A stretch of 47,477 nt of DNA from Acidaminococcaceae bacterium (GCA_029004715.1 JAQVYX010000004.1:1-47477); one strand, 5' to 3'; counted from the stretch's first letter, positions 18,193 to 26,967 are shown. The notes: generated from the sequence alone by a model not told the origin. Translations and numbers: made by a program.

Positions 18193-18801
18193 TTACTTCA
18201 CCTCCGAGCCAAATAACATTTCCGCTACTTCCCGCTCAGATTTTATGCGGACTTCGCGTAAAATTGTAGCAAAAGAACCATCGAAATCGCTGTGTTCACC
18301 AATAAGCATAACGCCACCGGTAAATTTGGCCGGTTCGTCAGCCAAAGTAAGTTCGCCTTTTTTACCCTCCGCTATAAGAGCTGCGTTAAGTTTGGCAAGC
18401 ATTGTTTCTTTATATTTCTCAACATCTGCTGCTGGCACGCATAATTTTTCTTTTCCTGTTTCACTAGCTGCTAAAACAGTTTTTGTTATAAGACTTTCCC
18501 ACTTATCTTGTGGTAATTGCACAAGCTCTTTTTCTGCTTTTGCAAAAGCTTCTTCAATAACTTTCCGTTTACTATCCAAGGCATTCTTACGAGCTTCCAG
18601 CTCTGCAATTAATACTTGGCGACGGGCTGCTTCATCGGCATCAGCCACAGCTTGGCTATTGATTTCTTCCACCTTTGCCTTTGCAGCGTTAGTAATTTTA
18701 GCACCGGAGGCTGCTGCCTTTTTTTTGGCGGCTGCAAGCATAGTTGCAACTTCTTGAGCGGCTTCCTCACGTATTTTTAAAATAATCTTATTTGCTGCCA
18801 C
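18193..18801 (-). CDS. ntpE: V-type ATPase subunit E (peripheral stalk)
   Basis: This 202-residue protein has an Ala/Lys/Glu-rich N-terminal coiled coil (about 5-95) and a globular C-terminal domain that binds the top of the A3B3 head (LTLADEPAKFTGGVMLIGEHSDFDGSF splits across 155-181). The E subunit pairs with the short H/G coiled coil to form the stator stalks. It lies between K and C in the operon, with GGGAGG before the ATG. Sequence is less conserved than that of the head subunits, but context settles it. Confidence 0.92.
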   Translation of the reverse strand: MAANKIILKIREEAAQEVATMLAAAKKKAAASGAKITNAAKAKVEEINSQAVADADEAARRQVLIAELEARKNALDSKRKVIEEAFAKAEKELVQLPQDKWESLITKTVLAASETGKEKLCVPAADVEKYKETMLAKLNAALIAEGKKGELTLADEPAKFTGGVMLIGEHSDFDGSFATILREVRIKSEREVAEMLFGSEVK

Positions 18802-18818
18802 CGAATTTACCTCCCTGT

Positions 18819-19331
<513 letters not shown>

Positions 19332-21188
19332 TTATTTAGTAACATCGACATATTTAGTGCGAATAGCTAAGGGTACAAAAGCCTTGCCACCAGCCTCGTA
19401 AAACTTACTGAAAAATTCAATGTACTGCAACCTACTAGTATGTACGAAAGAACCCAACACATTAATTAAAATGTTGAAAATATGCCCACCCACAAGTACG
19501 AATACGGCAATTACAACACCGGCAGGTCCTGTTTCCCACAGCATTTTAGCAATGGTGTTAATTACCATGGCAATAACTCCTGTCGCTAAACCTAGAGCGA
19601 AAAGTCTGGAATAACTCAGAAGATCACTTACATAACCACTTATGTTATAAAGTGAAAGAAGTCCTCCGAAAAATTTTGCAATAACATTCTTTTTCTCGCG
19701 GCCACCCGTAAGCACAATAGTACCGGCACCGACAATAGCCATATCTCTACCAATTTCTCCCGGCAAGAGAGCCATTAAAAATAACCCTGCAAATAGAACT
19801 AACCAAGATACCTCATCAAAAATCGCGGCCCAAACCTGTCCACGCTTAACAAGCAAGTATATTTTCATGCACATACCTGTAACCAAATGCAAGGCTCCCA
19901 GACCAAAACACAATGCCAACATCTTTAAGGGCTCTTTCATAGGTACAAACAACAATGGTCTCCATTCTAGGCCAAACCATCCACCAAACAAAATTCCCCA
20001 CAAAACAGTAGAAACACCACCAAAAAGGATTACAGTAATTAGTTTTTCTGCAGAATCACGTGGTTTAAAGAGCTTAAGCACGGCATAAAGCAAAATAGTC
20101 AAAACAAGCCCATAGCCGGCATCTGAAAGCATCATACCAAAAAAAATGAAATGGAAAGGCGCCATCATGAAATCCGGATCCAAAGAACCTATTTTAGGTC
20201 GGGAATACAATTCTGTAACAAATTCATAGGGACGGGAAAATTTGCCGTTTTCCATTACCGAAGGTGGAATTTCTCCCTCTTCCGGCTCGACAAAATTTAA
20301 ATCATACGCAGAAGTTACCTCTGCAACGGCCTTGGTAACAACTTCAGTTTTATCCGCTCTTACCCAGCCTTGTACAAAAAATGTCTTCTGCGTTTCTACT
20401 CCACTTAAAGCCATGCGCTCTTGTTTAGCAACCAATTGGTCATAGTAAAGGTATAACTCTTCTTTTCTATGAGCTATTTTTTTTACTTCTTCTTCCAAAT
20501 TATCAGCTAATGATTCTTTCATTTTAGCCGCATCTGTTAAATCTGTTGCTATTTCTTTTGCTAATCCTACCCTTTTGGGAAAAACAACATCAGTAAAATC
20601 GTGGGCCTTAAGAAAATGTTTAACATCCGCACTAGCACTCTTATGGGCAAAGACAACAATTGCTCTGCCCTCCGGTACCTCTTCTAAAATAATTGCCTCT
20701 GCAGTCAACTCTTTGATTTCTTCTAGGAATTCATCTTTAGCCAATTCCGGCAAATAGCCGGCAAAATAGACCGTGGATGTAGTAGCAGCCAATTTTTCTA
20801 AAGGGATATCTAACCCCAACCAAGGCTTTAGTGCCCCTGCTTGGGCACGCATAGTTAAAGCTTCATTGCGTAAAGACCCTATTTTATCCTCCAATGTTGC
20901 TACTTGTTCTGCCAAATCCGCTGCTACAGGCGTATCTTGAAGAAATTTGTTATAAGCGACCGGCGTACGTGGTGTCAAAAAAGAACTTTTCCCTGCATGC
21001 ATCGTGATAAACTTAATTGCACCATTTGTTTTTTCTGCCTCATTGCCGACATTTTCTGCGCCTGGAAGTGCCGCTTCGTCTGCTGACGGTATTAACATTA
21101 CATTGCCATCTCGCTGTAAAGCCAAGAGAATCGAATCACGGTCTTCTTTAAGTGCATATAGTGTCGCTTTTTTCATTTGAACTAACAT
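19332..21188 (-). CDS. ntpI: V-type ATPase subunit I/a (membrane stator)
   Basis: This 618-residue subunit a/I has a cytoplasmic coiled-coil N-terminal half (about 1-320) and a C-terminal half with about seven or eight transmembrane helices. The segment LYNISGYVSDLLSYSRLFAL contains the conserved arginine that faces the ring ion site, and the Y(I/V)EFFSKFYEAGGK element near the C-terminus is typical. The frame opens with TTG at 21200, but the ATG at 21188, directly after the preceding stop codon, is the likely start. It couples ion passage to ring rotation. Confidence 0.95.
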   Translation of the reverse strand: MLVQMKKATLYALKEDRDSILLALQRDGNVMLIPSADEAALPGAENVGNEAEKTNGAIKFITMHAGKSSFLTPRTPVAYNKFLQDTPVAADLAEQVATLEDKIGSLRNEALTMRAQAGALKPWLGLDIPLEKLAATTSTVYFAGYLPELAKDEFLEEIKELTAEAIILEEVPEGRAIVVFAHKSASADVKHFLKAHDFTDVVFPKRVGLAKEIATDLTDAAKMKESLADNLEEEVKKIAHRKEELYLYYDQLVAKQERMALSGVETQKTFFVQGWVRADKTEVVTKAVAEVTSAYDLNFVEPEEGEIPPSVMENGKFSRPYEFVTELYSRPKIGSLDPDFMMAPFHFIFFGMMLSDAGYGLVLTILLYAVLKLFKPRDSAEKLITVILFGGVSTVLWGILFGGWFGLEWRPLLFVPMKEPLKMLALCFGLGALHLVTGMCMKIYLLVKRGQVWAAIFDEVSWLVLFAGLFLMALLPGEIGRDMAIVGAGTIVLTGGREKKNVIAKFFGGLLSLYNISGYVSDLLSYSRLFALGLATGVIAMVINTIAKMLWETGPAGVVIAVFVLVGGHIFNILINVLGSFVHTSRLQYIEFFSKFYEAGGKAFVPLAIRTKYVDVTK

Positions 21189-21189
21189 G

Positions 21190-21489
21190 CTAGACCACAA
21201 CCTTTTCTACTATGTATGCTACTGCAGCTGCCAACTTTTCTCTGGCAACCTGCGCTTGGGCACGATCAGAACGCGCTCTCTCATCTACTAAGGCTCTGGC
21301 CTTTATTTTAGACTGAGCTTCTGCTGCAGCTATCTTTTCTTTAGCTGCTTTACGTGCTGCAGTCAACATAGCCTCAGCTGTTTTTGCAGCCTCGTCCTCA
21401 GTTTCTCGCAACATGTTTCTCGCCGTCAAATTTGCCTCATGCTTAGATGTTGTCGCTGCTTCTTCTGCAGCTTTTATTTCTTCCAACAT
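21190..21489 (-). CDS. ntpF: V-type ATPase subunit H/G-like coiled coil (NtpF)
   Basis: This is a roughly 99-residue, almost wholly helical protein rich in Ala, Glu and Lys with no Pro or Gly breaks, as expected for the stator partner of subunit E. It is the first gene of the operon, as ntpF is in Enterococcus. The start is uncertain: ATG at 21489 (MLEEIKAAEE) or TTG at 21495, which is better spaced from AAAGGTGG; the upstream GTG codons overlap that ribosome-binding site and are unlikely. The stop lies one base before the subunit I ATG. Confidence 0.85.
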   Translation of the reverse strand: MLEEIKAAEEAATTSKHEANLTARNMLRETEDEAAKTAEAMLTAARKAAKEKIAAAEAQSKIKARALVDERARSDRAQAQVAREKLAAAVAYIVEKVVV

Positions 21490-21507
21490 AGACAATTTTC
21501 TCACCAC

Positions 21508-21743
21508 CTTTTATCTTCATACATAATTAACAAATATCATATAAGCGCACAAAATACCGTTTTCACGTCACAGTGAAACCGGTATTTCGATGTTAATATT
21601 TGTGAAATTCCTTCTCTTAAGGCATATACAATCATTTTAGCGTTCCTCTCATACTGTCCTTGACGTATTTACGGCAATTCCCGGTGAGACCGCCTAGAAT
21701 TTTTCTAGCTGCTCAATAAAATAACATATTACTAATTACACAA
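21508..21743 (-). promoter_or_regulatory. Structured leader of the V-ATPase operon (candidate cis-regulatory RNA)
   Basis: This stretch has no convincing large gene. Read on the minus strand it contains a CTAGAA/TTCTAG hairpin (21698-21711), a CGGT-CTC-ACCG hairpin, and near its end a 15-bp hairpin with one mismatch (21552-21566 with 21573-21587), followed by four T residues. A 32-codon ORF (21537-21635) behind GAGAGGA starts between them. The layout, structured element then weak terminator then operon, resembles an attenuated leader. No known riboswitch consensus was recognised by eye. Confidence 0.4.
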
Positions 21744-21775
21744 AAATCTGAAAACTCCTGCTTTTTTTCTGATTT
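21744..21775 (-). terminator. Probable murI terminator
   Basis: On the minus strand, AAATCAGAAAA pairs with TTTTCAGATTT with one central mismatch and is followed by T residues, just after the murI stop codon. It would separate murI from the V-ATPase transcript. Confidence 0.55.
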
Positions 21776-21776
21776 T

Positions 21777-22577
21777 TTATTTTAAGTTGATTAGCTCAAA
21801 GGTACACTTGATATGTGGAAGCATGTAATTTGCTAGCCGGCTTCCTCTTTCTAAGTCTGCGGTAAAACAAATTTTCGTCTTTCCTTCACCATTCTTCTTA
21901 ACCAAACTAGCTGTTTCTAAGATTTTAAGTGCATTTCTAGCCGTCTCTTCCGCCGGATCAATAACAACTACATCTTTACCCAAGGCATTTTCTATTTCGT
22001 TTTTTATAAAAGGATAATGTGTGCAAGATAAAATAAGCGTATCCACACCTTTAGTCTTCAATTTGTCTGTATATTCAATAACAGCCTCATTTAGCTCAGG
22101 TGAACCAAACTTTTCCCCCTCAATAAGGGGTACAAACTTGGGACAAGCTATGGGCAGAACTGATGCCTTGGCATCTATTGCTAAAACAGCCTTTTTATGA
22201 GCACCCGTTCCAATAGTAAACTCGGTAGCGAAAACCCCTATATTCTTCTTCTTACTGGCCGCTAAAACCAAACTAGCACCCTTGGACATTCCAACAAGAT
22301 GAAATTTGTGCTTTTTTTTCAATGTATCAACGCCCAACACCGTAAGAGTATTACAAGCAACAACAACCAATTTAACTCTTTGCTCATCAAAAAAACATAA
22401 CATCTGTTCCACAAAGGCACGCACTTCTTCTTCTTTTCTCGGTCCATAAGGAGTACGAGCTGTATCGCCCAAATAAATAAAATCCTCTGACGGCAACATT
22501 GTACGCAAACATTTCAAAACGCTTAGACCACCAACACCGGAATCTAAAACACCTATAGGCATATTCTCATTCAACAT
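21777..22577 (-). CDS. murI: Glutamate racemase
   Basis: This 266-residue cytoplasmic enzyme makes D-glutamate for peptidoglycan. The two catalytic cysteines are C75 (ACNTL) and C185 (SCTHYP); the substrate loop LDSGVGGLSV (11-20) and the segment LGDTARTPYG (36-45) are intact. The ATG at 22577 has only a weak upstream purine run, and a second ATG at 22562 (MPIGVLDS) is an alternative start. The gene lies upstream of, and on the same strand as, the V-ATPase operon but appears to have its own terminator. Confidence 0.96.
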   Translation of the reverse strand: MLNENMPIGVLDSGVGGLSVLKCLRTMLPSEDFIYLGDTARTPYGPRKEEEVRAFVEQMLCFFDEQRVKLVVVACNTLTVLGVDTLKKKHKFHLVGMSKGASLVLAASKKKNIGVFATEFTIGTGAHKKAVLAIDAKASVLPIACPKFVPLIEGEKFGSPELNEAVIEYTDKLKTKGVDTLILSCTHYPFIKNEIENALGKDVVVIDPAEETARNALKILETASLVKKNGEGKTKICFTADLERGSRLANYMLPHIKCTFELINLK

Positions 22578-22715
22578 AATCTAACCCAGCTTTCTGCGTA
22601 TTAGTTCATATGCTAAACACACTAATATTATACTATGAAATTGAAGAATCTTACATATTTAAGCAAAAAATATGCTAAACTATTTATTGTAGATATTAAT
22701 AGGGGGCGATAACCC

Positions 22716-23243
22716 GTGACGGGGAAAAGTTTATCAAAAATAGCCTGGTTACGATTTTGGGCCAGAATGTTTGATTATTTTCTATTTGGCTTCATTTTTC
22801 TTGTTTTAGCATCCCATATTCCTAACTTTGAACAATATCCTGCAATTTTTTTCTTTGTGCAAATCCTTTTTCTCATTAGTTCTGAAGCTATGTTCATAGC
22901 CAAAACCGGTACTACTCCGGGGAAAAAGTTTTTAGGGATACACGTTGTGGGCAAAAATGTTCGTACGCTCTCTTTTAAAAAAGCTTGGTATCGGACTTTT
23001 TGGGCCTATGTTAAGGGTATTTGGTTAGGTCTGCCTGTTGTTATGTTCGTACCAGCTTGGTTTAGTAAAAAACGTTTCATACAAGATGGTACTACAATTT
23101 GGGATGAAGCAGCTCAAACAGAAATCATTTTGTCCCCCAGTAATTTTTTTCGCAAGGTAATGTTCGTGCTAGTATTTTTACTAATAATGTTCTTAATTGG
23201 CAATTATAGTTTATTGCAACAAGCCATGCAACAAGCAAAATAA
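22716..23243 (+). CDS. RDD-family integral membrane protein
   Basis: This 175-residue protein has an RDD domain: the first helix begins WARMFDYFLFGFIF (the R and D positions), the second conserved block is KTGTTPGKKFLGIHVV, and there are about four membrane segments including one near the C-terminus. RDD proteins are widespread and mostly uncharacterised; some have been linked to ion exchange. The start codon is GTG, chosen because AGGGGG lies 9 bp upstream. It is monocistronic, divergent from murI, and followed by a strong terminator. Confidence 0.85.
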   Translation: MTGKSLSKIAWLRFWARMFDYFLFGFIFLVLASHIPNFEQYPAIFFFVQILFLISSEAMFIAKTGTTPGKKFLGIHVVGKNVRTLSFKKAWYRTFWAYVKGIWLGLPVVMFVPAWFSKKRFIQDGTTIWDEAAQTEIILSPSNFFRKVMFVLVFLLIMFLIGNYSLLQQAMQQAK

Positions 23244-23289
23244 AAGTTAAAGCCTCTGTAGATATATCTGCAGAGGCTTTAGCTTTTGT
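23243..23289. terminator. Terminator between the RDD gene and ecfT
   Basis: AAAGTTAAAGCCTCTGTAGAT pairs with a near-perfect complementary arm ending at about 23285. The convergent arrangement suggests it serves both strands. Confidence 0.8.
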
Positions 23290-23325
23290 TATATAAAAAA
23301 CAAAAGACAAATATATCTCTAATTA

Positions 23326-23994
23326 TTATATATATTTAGACCATAAAGGATAAAGGCTAAGCAGCATAACAAGAAACAACACTAAATAATCAGCAAAACA
23401 TAATCTTTGTGGCGTCATGTTTTGGTAAGTATTAGCACCAAAACCCTTTAGTTCCATGGAAAGCGCTAAGGTGTCTGATTTTGCTACTGCTCTCATGACT
23501 AATGGCTTTACAACTGCCAAATAAGAATAGAAGCGTTTGAATACATTACCACGATTAGAATAACCACGACAAGACTGAGCATCTAAAGTTGTTGCACTAT
23601 CAGTTAGAAAATCCGGAACAAAACGCAAAGCAGTGGTCAACATAAAGGCATATTCACAGGGCAAATGAAATTTTTCAACTAAAGCCTGTGCAATATCTTG
23701 AATCTTTGTTGCTGCCAAAAGACATAAAAATGCAGTAGTCATAACAAACATACGCAAACCACCGGTTAATGATACACTTAAAGGAGAGCCAAATATAAGC
23801 TGCAGTAAAATCATCATTCCCGTAAATACTGTCAGTGCCCCAATAGCAGCCATAGTTAGGCGGTCATGTTTAATATATAGTAACAGCGCTAATTCTAAGA
23901 CTAAAATTATAGCTACTGCAGGTACCGGCAAAAGGAATACCCACGTAGTTACTGCTAAAACTGTTATTAACTGAGTAAAGGCAGTTATTTTCAT
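23326..23994 (-). CDS. ecfT: ECF transporter T component (EcfT/CbiQ family)
   Basis: This 222-residue membrane protein has about five hydrophobic helices, followed by the coupling region with the two short signature motifs that contact the ATPases (QSCRGYSNRG, about 153-162, and LSMELKGFG, about 186-194). EcfT joins the ATPase pair to the substrate-binding S component in energy-coupling-factor importers. It overlaps the upstream ATPase gene by 4 bp (ATGA). It is the last gene of an S-A'-A-T operon. Confidence 0.9.
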   Translation of the reverse strand: MKITAFTQLITVLAVTTWVFLLPVPAVAIILVLELALLLYIKHDRLTMAAIGALTVFTGMMILLQLIFGSPLSVSLTGGLRMFVMTTAFLCLLAATKIQDIAQALVEKFHLPCEYAFMLTTALRFVPDFLTDSATTLDAQSCRGYSNRGNVFKRFYSYLAVVKPLVMRAVAKSDTLALSMELKGFGANTYQNMTPQRLCFADYLVLFLVMLLSLYPLWSKYI

Positions 23995-24800
23995 CGTTCA
24001 CCACCTTCTTTAAGACACAATTTTTCGCAAAAATCTTCTACGGTAGGAGCAGAAATAATAAATGCCGCCGATAAGATAGCCATTATTGGTTGGGTTAAAC
24101 CCCATTCTTTAAGATCTCTGACCCCATTATAAAGGTCTTGCGTTGTCCCATCAAAAACCAAATTACCATCGTTTAAGACTATTGCTCTCTTAGCATACTG
24201 CCTAGCAATATTCATATCATGTGTAATAAGGATAATAGTAATTCTTTTCTCTTTGTTAAGTTTTTGCAAATAATCCATCATATTATCTTTTTCTTGTTCA
24301 TCTTGTCCATTAGTTATTTCATCCAAAATTAAGGTGCGTGGATTAAGTGCCAAGGCTGCGGCGACACCCAGCCTGCGTTTTTGTCCAAACGACAGTGTGC
24401 GCGGGTAAGCATCTGCCAAATTTTCTAACCCCATAGCCTGCAAAGCAGCTTGTACTTGCTCTTTAATAGCAGTTTCAGAAAGTTTTTTGCACCTAGGACC
24501 ATAAGCCACTTCAGCAAAAACTGTATCTTCCAAAATTTGCAAATCAGGGTTTTGAAAAACATAACCTACTTGATGGGCCAAATCTGCCGGCTCAAGCTTT
24601 TCAATATTATCTCCATCCACAAAGATATCTCCGCTGCGTGGGTGCACTAGTGCCATAAATAGACGACTTAAAGTGGTTTTACCACTACCATTGTGACCCA
24701 ACAAGGCCACGAATTCACCATCTTCTATTTTACATGTTATGTCGTTAATAACAGGTTCACCACGATGATAGGCGAAATTAACTGCTTTTGCTTCAATCAC
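23991..24800 (-). CDS. ecfA: ECF transporter ATPase A
   Basis: This 269-residue ABC ATPase has Walker A GHNGSGKTT (35-43), Q-loop VFQNPDLQI, signature LSFGQKRR and Walker B LILDE. The residues after Walker B read ITNGQD where most ECF ATPases have PTxGLD. The H-loop ITHD is present. The C-terminal extension (about 230-269) is typical of ECF ATPases and contacts EcfT. It overlaps both neighbours by 4 bp, indicating tight translational coupling. Confidence 0.92.
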   Translation of the reverse strand: MIEAKAVNFAYHRGEPVINDITCKIEDGEFVALLGHNGSGKTTLSRLFMALVHPRSGDIFVDGDNIEKLEPADLAHQVGYVFQNPDLQILEDTVFAEVAYGPRCKKLSETAIKEQVQAALQAMGLENLADAYPRTLSFGQKRRLGVAAALALNPRTLILDEITNGQDEQEKDNMMDYLQKLNKEKRITIILITHDMNIARQYAKRAIVLNDGNLVFDGTTQDLYNGVRDLKEWGLTQPIMAILSAAFIISAPTVEDFCEKLCLKEGGER

Positions 24801-25660
24801 CCTAGAGCACCTCCCACAAATTTTTCCTTTAATTCTTCAAGTGCCTCTGCTTCCTTACGCCACGCTCTCAAAGATATACCAAAACGTTGTTCTAAATTAA
24901 GTTTTACTTGCCATAACTCTGGCAGGTTACGCCTAAGTTCAGGTATTGCATAGGTCATTGCTGCTGCTTCTTCAAAAAATCCTTGCGCCGCTACGCGGCC
25001 TTTATTCATGACAATCATATCTGTAACATAGGGCAGCAAAAAGTTGATATTATGTTCTACAACTACCACTGTCATATTGTACTCTTTATAAATTTTGTAC
25101 AACAATTTATAAAGTGCGTTAGCACCATCTGGATCCATGGCTGAAACCGGTTCATCCAAAACCAATACCTCTGGATGCACCGCTAATACAGACGCTAAAA
25201 GCAAACGCTGCCTTTGTCCGCCTGACAATTCATCTAATTGATAATTCTCACGTCCTGGCAAGCCAACGTCCATCAAAACTTGCTTTGTCCGCGCTTCTAC
25301 TTCCTCAGCGGCAAACCCATGATTAAGTAAGCTAAACGCTATTTCTTCCCCCGCCGTAAGAGAAACCAACTGGCTTTCGTAATCGTCCAGCATAAGTCCT
25401 ATACGCATAGCTAAATCGGATACACGCTTGCCTTTTGTCGTTACCCCCAACACTTCAACATCGCCGGCATAACGTCCTCCATAATAATACGGAATTATAC
25501 CAGCCATAGCTTTGCACAAAGTTGTTTTTCCCGCTCCGCTAGGTCCGGAAATGATAGTAAAAGAACCTTTGCGAACATCTAAGTTAATATTATGTAAAAT
25601 TATGTCGCTGTTAATATACCCATAATGAAAATTCGTAAACTTAATCGCTGTTTCATTCAT
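24797..25660 (-). CDS. ecfA2: ECF transporter ATPase A'
   Basis: This 287-residue ABC ATPase has Walker A GPSGAGKTT, signature LSGGQRQRL, Walker B VLVLDEP and VVEHN as H-loop. An upstream in-frame ATG at 25705 exists, but the ATG at 25660 follows GGAGG at the right distance and starts at the conserved domain (MNETAIKFTNF), so the shorter form is preferred. It overlaps the S-component gene by 8 bp. It pairs with the next gene as a heterodimeric motor. Confidence 0.9.
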   Translation of the reverse strand: MNETAIKFTNFHYGYINSDIILHNINLDVRKGSFTIISGPSGAGKTTLCKAMAGIIPYYYGGRYAGDVEVLGVTTKGKRVSDLAMRIGLMLDDYESQLVSLTAGEEIAFSLLNHGFAAEEVEARTKQVLMDVGLPGRENYQLDELSGGQRQRLLLASVLAVHPEVLVLDEPVSAMDPDGANALYKLLYKIYKEYNMTVVVVEHNINFLLPYVTDMIVMNKGRVAAQGFFEEAAAMTYAIPELRRNLPELWQVKLNLEQRFGISLRAWRKEAEALEELKEKFVGGALG

Positions 25661-26228
25661 GTCTTTTGCCCTCCTGCATAAAAAACAATTTTTGCACCGG
25701 AGCAAAAAGTGCCTGTGTAATTACACCATTTAACCCCCCTACAACCATAACTACAGGAAGCATAGCATTAGTCCATACATTTAAAGGTAAATTTAAAATT
25801 ATTTTTAGAATAAAAGTAAAAACTCCGCCACTAACAACAGTAGCAAAAAAACCGGTAATAAAAGGCCGAAACCTAAAATCGCGCAATCCCATATAAAACA
25901 TAGCCTTAACTAAAATTGCAGCAGTCAAAGCACCACAAATTTCACTAGCCACATTCCCCAATGGAAACGCTGATTTTGACGACGGAACTATGGTCAATCC
26001 TGCTATAAACCCAATCCCCAAAGCACGTGAAAGACTGGGATTGGTCAGGCCGATTGTAATAGAATACATAGCAATAGTCCAATTAGGTGTTACTCCTCCA
26101 ATATTGGGACTAATGGTATGCAAAATAACGCCAATAGCCAGCAACAATGCCGTTACTGCCACCCAGCGGTGGCTATCTTTAGCTGCCGGTAGCTCTATAA
26201 ATTCAGGTTGTTCATTATCCATATCCAT
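25653..26228 (-). CDS. ECF transporter S (substrate-binding) component, possibly tryptophan type
   Basis: This 191-residue membrane protein has about six helices and an N-terminal polar stretch. The pattern ALLLAIGVILHTISPNIGG, then PNWTIAMY, and the later AFPLGNVASEICGAL resemble the TrpP tryptophan-transporter group of S components. I see no biotin, thiamine or folate S-component signature. The specificity is an inference from pattern memory and is weak; no tryptophan gene or T-box lies nearby. It is the first gene of the operon, behind a good promoter. Confidence 0.7.
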   Translation of the reverse strand: MDMDNEQPEFIELPAAKDSHRWVAVTALLLAIGVILHTISPNIGGVTPNWTIAMYSITIGLTNPSLSRALGIGFIAGLTIVPSSKSAFPLGNVASEICGALTAAILVKAMFYMGLRDFRFRPFITGFFATVVSGGVFTFILKIILNLPLNVWTNAMLPVVMVVGGLNGVITQALFAPVQKLFFMQEGKRHE

Positions 26229-26267
26229 TTCTGCTCCTTATCGTAAAAAATTAGACTTATAGTTAGA

Positions 26268-26296
26268 AGTTTAAAAGCTAAAAGGCAATGTGTCAA
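26268..26296 (-). promoter_or_regulatory. Promoter of the ECF operon
   Basis: On the minus strand, TTGACA (26291-26296) and TAAACT (26268-26273) are 17 bp apart, about 40 bp upstream of the S-component start. Confidence 0.6.
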
Positions 26297-26303
26297 TATT
26301 ATT

Positions 26304-26331
26304 TTGCTTTTCCGCCTTTTTATACTATAAT
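26304..26331 (+). promoter_or_regulatory. Probable promoter of the Rrf2 gene
   Basis: TTGCTT (26304-26309) and TATAAT (26326-26331) are 16 bp apart. A second TATAAT at 26353-26358 lacks a good -35 box. Confidence 0.45.
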
Positions 26332-26394
26332 AAGCATAGGAAAGCAGTATGATATAATTTGGTCGAATACACCATATAGAAGGAAGGTATTATT

Positions 26395-26826
26395 GTGAAA
26401 ATTTCTACCAAAGGTCGCTATGCATTGCGTCTCATGTTAGACTTAGCGGTTAATTGTACCGGTGATTATATTACTATTAAAAATATTGCCAAACGTCAAG
26501 AAATTTCCGAAAAATATTTAGAACAGATTATCACCCAACTCAACAAAGCCGGTTTTGTAAAAAGTGCACGAGGCGCTCAAGGTGGTTACATGCTTGCCAA
26601 GCCCCCGGAAGAATACACCGTAGGAGAAATTTTACGCACCATGGAAGGCAATTTAGCTCCTGCCCCTTGTGTAGGTGACATGCAGTGCCTTAGAGCAAAC
26701 GAGTGCGTAACTTTAGAAATCTGGCAGCAACTGCAAACCGCCATTAATAGCGTAATAGATAATATAACGCTGGCAGATTTAGTAACAAGGCAAAAAGAAA
26801 AAACACCCTTAGATTATAGTATTTAA
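26395..26826 (+). CDS. Rrf2-family regulator with IscR-type Fe-S cysteines
   Basis: This 143-residue winged-helix repressor begins KISTKGRYALRLMLDLA, the Rrf2 signature. The effector loop carries C92, C98 and C104 with C-x5-C-x5-C spacing, the same positions that hold the [2Fe-2S] cluster in E. coli IscR; CymR-type cysteine regulators lack these residues. It therefore likely senses Fe-S status, although the downstream gene is cysteine synthase rather than iscS/iscU. GTG is the start codon, behind AAGGAAGG. A strong terminator follows immediately. Confidence 0.88.
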   Translation: MKISTKGRYALRLMLDLAVNCTGDYITIKNIAKRQEISEKYLEQIITQLNKAGFVKSARGAQGGYMLAKPPEEYTVGEILRTMEGNLAPAPCVGDMQCLRANECVTLEIWQQLQTAINSVIDNITLADLVTRQKEKTPLDYSI

Positions 26827-26869
26827 AAATACTGTCAAGCAAAAAAAAAGCTTGACAGTATTTTTTTTT
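26826..26869 (+). terminator. Terminator after the Rrf2 gene
   Basis: AAAATACTGTCAAGC (26826-26840) pairs perfectly with 26850-26864 across an A9 loop, followed by T residues. Confidence 0.92.
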
Positions 26870-26892
26870 GATAGTACAATTATTTTAAGTTA

Positions 26893-26915
26893 ATTCATAG
26901 TAATGCTATATGAAT
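26893..26915. promoter_or_regulatory. Inverted repeat upstream of the cysK leader ORF
   Basis: ATTCATA and TATGAAT are separated by 9 bp, overlapping or just following a candidate promoter (TTGATA 26868-26873, TAATTC 26891-26896). It could be an operator, for example for the Rrf2 protein encoded just upstream; this is inference. Confidence 0.35.
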
Positions 26916-26934
26916 ATAGTGAAAGGTGATAAAG

Positions 26935-26967
26935 ATGACACTTCTAACAGTTAATAAACGATGTTGA
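26935..26967 (+). CDS. Tiny leader ORF ending in cysteine, upstream of cysK
   Basis: ATG ACA ... CGA TGT TGA encodes the 10-residue peptide MTLLTVNKRC. AAAGGTG lies 6 bp before the ATG. The last sense codon is Cys (TGT) and the frame ends 74 bp before cysK. Its place directly ahead of a cysteine synthase gene suggests a cysteine-sensing leader peptide. I see no clear terminator hairpin between it and cysK, so the mechanism is unclear and chance is possible. Confidence 0.35.
   Translation: MTLLTVNKRC

Noticed and set aside
18179-18757. 192-codon plus-strand ORF opposite ntpE
   Set aside because: The Ala/Lys/Glu-rich coding strand of ntpE leaves the opposite frame open; the translation is Ser/Ala-rich and without recognisable features.
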